In this document: positions 61,150 through 64,000 of the stretch, piece by piece | Layout: each line of letters begins with the position of its first letter | Numbering within the stretch: the stretch's first letter is position 1 | Source: Myxococcales bacterium | Lineage (GTDB): Bacteria > Myxococcota_A > Polyangia > Fen-1088 | Direction of reading: 5' to 3' | Length of the DNA stretch: 64,000 bases | NCBI GenBank assembly: GCA_022184915.1 | Contig: JAGTJU010000011.1 | Location: forward strand, 1-64,000 | Notes under the pieces: model-generated | The model's input: the letters and a program-made list of their open reading frames with translations, nothing else | Told to the model about the DNA's origin: nothing | Databases searched by the model: none | Made by a program: the position numbers and the translations under genes

Positions 61150-62067
61150 ATGTCCAGCGAAGACCTGATTGCCCGCTGCCTGCTCGCGGGCGGCTCGATG
61201 CGCCTCGTGGCGGTCACCTCGACCGAGCTGTGCGGGGAGATCTGCCGCCGCCACGAAACCTCGGGGGCTCTCGCCGTAGCGCTCGCACGCGCAGCCACCT
61301 CCGGGCTCTTGCTGGCGACTCTGACCAAGGGCGACGAGAAGGTGTCCATGCATCTTCTGGGCGAAGGCGCACTGGGAACCCTCACAGTTGACGCGAGTTC
61401 GTCAGGAGACGTAAGGGCCTATCCAAAAAACGGCGGGCAAGACCTCCCTGTACCTCCCCGTACCCGCGTCAAGTTGGCGCCGCTCACGGGCGCCGAAGGC
61501 CTCGTGACGGTCGCGCGTGATCTCGGTCTCAAGGAGCACTTCACCGGGCAAACGGCGTTTCTTTCCGGCGAAGTCGACGAGGACGTCGAGCGGTATCTGG
61601 TGACCAGCGAGCAAATCGACAGCGTCCTCGTGGCCGATGCGGCTCTCGATGAGGAGGGGCGCGTGTTGTGGGCCGGCGGTTTGTTGCTTCAAGCGATGCC
61701 AGGCGGCGAGCACGAGGCCACGCTCGAAGAGCAGCGCAAACACTTGCATCAGGGCGCCTTCTTCGACGCCCTCATGCAGGTCGCCGGCGACGGCCCAGAG
61801 GGCCTGGCCCGGGCGGCCTTGGGTGAAGTGGCGGCGGACCTGAGGGTCCTCGACACCCGCCCTGTCCAGTTCAGCTGCCAGTGCAGCCGAGAACGGGCCG
61901 AAGCCACGTTGGCGCTGCTCGGCGAGCGGGACCTTGCATCGATTCTGGTCGATCCCGGCGTAGCCGAGGTGGTCTGCGAGTTCTGCAGGACCACCTATCA
62001 CTTCTCCGCGGAGAACCTCGAGGTTCTGCGCGCTTCGCTGGGCGCGCCTGCGGGCCGCCCCTCCTGA
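61150..62067 (+). CDS. hslO: Hsp33 redox-regulated chaperone
   Basis: About 305 residues from ATG 61150, the family's usual size. It begins MSSEDLIARCLLAGGSMRLV, followed by the chaperone core (ATSGLLLATLTKGDEKVSM; AYPKNGG; LTVARDLG-like VTVARDLGLKEHFTGQTAFLSGE). The C-terminal redox switch is complete: CQC at about 240 and CEFC at about 275, the four zinc-binding Cys oxidised to activate the holdase. The reading frame is open 53 codons further upstream with no conserved residues. The 213 bp between the HEAT gene and this start hold no other gene; a TTGACG at 61069 could be part of a promoter. Confidence 0.94.
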   Translation: MSSEDLIARCLLAGGSMRLVAVTSTELCGEICRRHETSGALAVALARAATSGLLLATLTKGDEKVSMHLLGEGALGTLTVDASSSGDVRAYPKNGGQDLPVPPRTRVKLAPLTGAEGLVTVARDLGLKEHFTGQTAFLSGEVDEDVERYLVTSEQIDSVLVADAALDEEGRVLWAGGLLLQAMPGGEHEATLEEQRKHLHQGAFFDALMQVAGDGPEGLARAALGEVAADLRVLDTRPVQFSCQCSRERAEATLALLGERDLASILVDPGVAEVVCEFCRTTYHFSAENLEVLRASLGAPAGRPS

Positions 62068-62141
62068 TCCCCTCGTCGACGCGCGACGCCACGGGCGAAA
62101 CTCAGCTCGGCCACGAGACCCGCCGATGTCTCGGGCGAGCC

Positions 62142-63101
62142 ATGCGTAAGGCCCTGGTTTTCGGAATGGCCCTGCTCTCTTCCGAGGGATGGGCCGCCAA
62201 TCTCATGAAGACGGATACGGGCCACTTCGTGCACTGGGCCCCGGGTACGGTCACCGTGGGCGTCGACCCGGCCTTCGTGAGCCGGCGCGTGTCTGCGGAG
62301 GAAATCGCACAGGCCATCGACGAGGCGGCGGCGGCTTGGAATGCGCTGACGGAGATGCGCGTGACGTTCGTCCGCGCGCCCGTCCCCGAGGCAGCCGTGA
62401 AGGTTCGTTTTTGTCAGGGACGCTGGGAGCGGCCGGCCGGTCTTCTTGGCCACACCCTCTTTCAGGCCGAGACGGGCAGCGGCCTCGTTGCGGAGGCTGT
62501 GGTCGAGGTCAACGAGTGCGACTACCGCTTCGTGGGCCCGGATCGCGTGGCTCCGGACCACCTCGATCTTCAAGCCGTCTTGACCCACGAGCTGGGGCAC
62601 GTGCTGGGACTTGGGCACAGCGTGGACCCTGATGCTGTCATGTTCAGCAGCACGGGCACGGTACGGCAGCGGCGCCCTGGCTTGGACGACCGCCTGGGTG
62701 TGGCCACGATTTACACGACCTCCCCGCCAGCCAACCAAACGCACGACAGCAGCAAGCACCCTCTGGAGTTGCCGACGCCCCACTTGACCTCGCGGCCTAC
62801 GGACGCGAAGCCTGAACACCCTCCCCCGCGCCTTTACACTGGTGGGAAAGAGCGGCCGGTCGCGTTCGAGTTGCCCTGGCCGGAGAGTCCCGGAGAGCAA
62901 GGGGCGAGGTTCGTGCCCACAGTGCTCCCTGTGGCGCCTCGCCCTGATCCGGCGTTTCCCCCCCCTTCGCAGGCCGTGAGGCCGAACGTCGTGAGGAAAA
63001 AAACAGCCTCGCCGCCGGCTGTGCCGGGAACTCGCCCCTCCGGAACTCCAGGCCAGCCGGTGGGTACCGAACTGGCCTGGCCGGCGCCAGCTCAGCCCTG
63101 A
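62142..63101 (+). CDS. Secreted matrixin-like zinc metalloprotease
   Basis: About 319 residues. A signal peptide (ALVFGMALLSSEGWAA) precedes a compact metzincin domain (about 20-190). VLTHELGHVLGLGHSVDPDAVMFS (about 146) contains the HExxHxxGxxH zinc motif and the downstream Met-turn (VMF). The N-terminal part (VHWAPGTVTVGVDP, AAAAWNALTEMRVTFVRA) is typical of M10/matrixin folds in bacteria. The last about 120 residues are Pro-rich and disordered. Predatory or developmental proteolysis is possible, but the substrate is unknown. Convergent with the RGG-rich gene, overlapping 10 bp. Confidence 0.88.
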   Translation: MRKALVFGMALLSSEGWAANLMKTDTGHFVHWAPGTVTVGVDPAFVSRRVSAEEIAQAIDEAAAAWNALTEMRVTFVRAPVPEAAVKVRFCQGRWERPAGLLGHTLFQAETGSGLVAEAVVEVNECDYRFVGPDRVAPDHLDLQAVLTHELGHVLGLGHSVDPDAVMFSSTGTVRQRRPGLDDRLGVATIYTTSPPANQTHDSSKHPLELPTPHLTSRPTDAKPEHPPPRLYTGGKERPVAFELPWPESPGEQGARFVPTVLPVAPRPDPAFPPPSQAVRPNVVRKKTASPPAVPGTRPSGTPGQPVGTELAWPAPAQP

Positions 63102-64000
63102 TCGGCGGGCTTGACCGCTTCGGCGGGTGCCGCTTCGGCCGGTGCGGGCGCAGGCTGGTGCTCCGCTGCGGGCTTTTCTGCGGGGGGCGCCACCGGGGGT
63201 TCATCCCAGCCGCCCCGTCGCGGGGCAGCGTAGACCGGAGGCGTGGCACTGGCAGGACGGGGTCCCCGCGGTCGGCGATCGCCGCCGAATGAGCGGCCGC
63301 GCTCGCCTCCAGGTCCCGGAGGGCCTCCCGGCCCCGCAGGGCCCCGGCCCTCTCCCCGTCCGCCGCCTGGACGGCCAGGTCCCCGGCCTCCCGGGGCTCC
63401 ACCGGGTCCGCCCGGCCCACCGGGTCCGCCCGGTGGTCGGCTCCGACGGAAGTCGCCCTCGCGACGCTCGCCCGCTGGCCCGGGAGGACCACCGGGAGGG
63501 CCACCGGGACCCGAACGACCCTGAGGTCGGTCCCCGCCTCGACCGGGGCCGGAGGGCCCGCGACCGCCTTCGCGTCCGCCTCGGCGGCCGTCGCGATCAC
63601 GCCCTCCTCGTCCGTGGGGCTCGGGCCGGGCCTGGGACATGGACCGCGGCATCATGTCGATGAGGAAGAAAAAGTCTCCTTTTTGCTCCGAGCCTGCAGG
63701 AGCCTTGTCCCCTTGCAGCACGCGGATCAGGCGAACGTTACGAACGCGGCTTCCCGCGACCTGCAACGCCTCCATCAGACGGGTCAGGCGATCGCCTGTG
63801 ATGCCCACGGCCGCGCTGACGGCCTCGGCCTCGGGCCCTTCGCCCAGGGCTACGGGGGCCGCGGGGGCTTCGGGATCCGCCTCGGCGGCAGGGGCTGCTT
63901 CGACGGAGTCTCCCGCCTCTGCGGGAGCTGCGTCCGTGGTGTCTCCGGCCTCGGCAGAGGCTGCTTCCGCAGAGTCTCCGCCCTCGCTCGGAACCTCCCC
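63092..64000 (-). CDS. Intrinsically disordered RGG/PGG-rich protein, N-terminus cut by window edge
   Basis: 302 codons remain open to the end of the window, so the start is outside. From the cut: an acidic Ala-rich stretch with three 11-residue repeats (GDSAEAASAEA type), then a short ordered segment (ITGDRLTRLMEALQVAGSRVRNVRLIRVLQGDK...KGDFFFLIDMMPRSM). A long Gly/Pro/Arg region follows with RGG and PGGPGG runs, and a Pro/Ala/Glu tail ends the protein. RGG-rich tails usually bind RNA. A family for the ordered segment was not recognised. A GTG at 63808 is unlikely to be the start because the frame continues with a biased composition. Confidence 0.75.
   Translation of the reverse strand, partial: GEVPSEGGDSAEAASAEAGDTTDAAPAEAGDSVEAAPAAEADPEAPAAPVALGEGPEAEAVSAAVGITGDRLTRLMEALQVAGSRVRNVRLIRVLQGDKAPAGSEQKGDFFFLIDMMPRSMSQARPEPHGRGGRDRDGRRGGREGGRGPSGPGRGGDRPQGRSGPGGPPGGPPGPAGERREGDFRRSRPPGGPGGPGGPGGAPGGRGPGRPGGGRGEGRGPAGPGGPPGPGGERGRSFGGDRRPRGPRPASATPPVYAAPRRGGWDEPPVAPPAEKPAAEHQPAPAPAEAAPAEAVKPADQG
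63881..63979 (-). repeat. Three tandem 33-bp repeats
   Basis: Units 63947-63979, 63914-63946 and 63881-63913 encode GDSAEAASAEA, GDTTDAAPAEA and GDSVEAAPAAE in the RGG-rich protein gene. More units may lie outside the window. Confidence 0.8.

Overview
The window is about 68 percent GC by eye and almost entirely coding. It has no insertion sequences, prophage genes, integrases or CRISPR arrays. The protein families point to a Myxococcota bacterium, probably a Polyangia-type lineage: an IF3 with a Pro/Ala C-terminal tail, several Ser/Thr kinases and FHA proteins, an FHA-GAF-sigma54 activator, a PP2C phosphatase, PrkA, many lipoproteins and single-purpose outer-membrane barrels. This is inference from families; there is no rRNA gene in the window.

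Layout. 1-7855 (minus): the classical translation cluster thrS-infC-rpmI-rplT-pheS-pheT-ihfA-merR, with tRNA-Val(GAC) upstream. 8137-13735: an OmpA/TSP3 envelope protein, a ComF-like phosphoribosyltransferase, a phosphodiester glycosidase and an acyl-CoA ligase. 13818-21039 (plus): a Ser/Thr kinase, a TPR membrane protein, an FHA-sigma54 activator and two lipoproteins. 21046-26850: a DacZ-like diadenylate cyclase divergent from an XPB-like helicase and a Bax1/DUF790 nuclease, then PrkA. 26969-35322: an MlaC-like protein, envelope proteins, prephenate dehydrogenase and a glutaredoxin-like lipoprotein. 35354-44804: an FHA/CpaF pseudo-ATPase, an SMI1/TPR protein, a PLC/P1-like secreted protein, and a zinc-ribbon FHA - PP2C - zinc-ribbon kinase operon. 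44822-47851 (minus): an RHH regulator, lepA and lepB. 48017-52779: a repeat lipoprotein, tRNA-Met, a DUF507 protein, tgt, queA and a PilZ protein. 52852-58315: yfgM-bamB and era-der around an outer-membrane protein. 58425-64000: a HEAT-repeat protein, Hsp33, a matrixin-like metalloprotease and a disordered RGG/PGG protein cut by the window end.

Working together. Phosphorylation modules recur: kinase next to an FHA activator, FHA-phosphatase-kinase operon, FHA-pseudoATPase, and PrkA. A c-di-AMP synthase sits back to back with a helicase-nuclease repair pair. Several transcription units have well-formed -35/-10 boxes placed so close to the start codon that the mRNA should be leaderless or nearly so. 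pheS (one indel) and lepB (two indels) are frameshifted in homopolymer-like contexts; both are normally essential, so assembly error is the first explanation to test.
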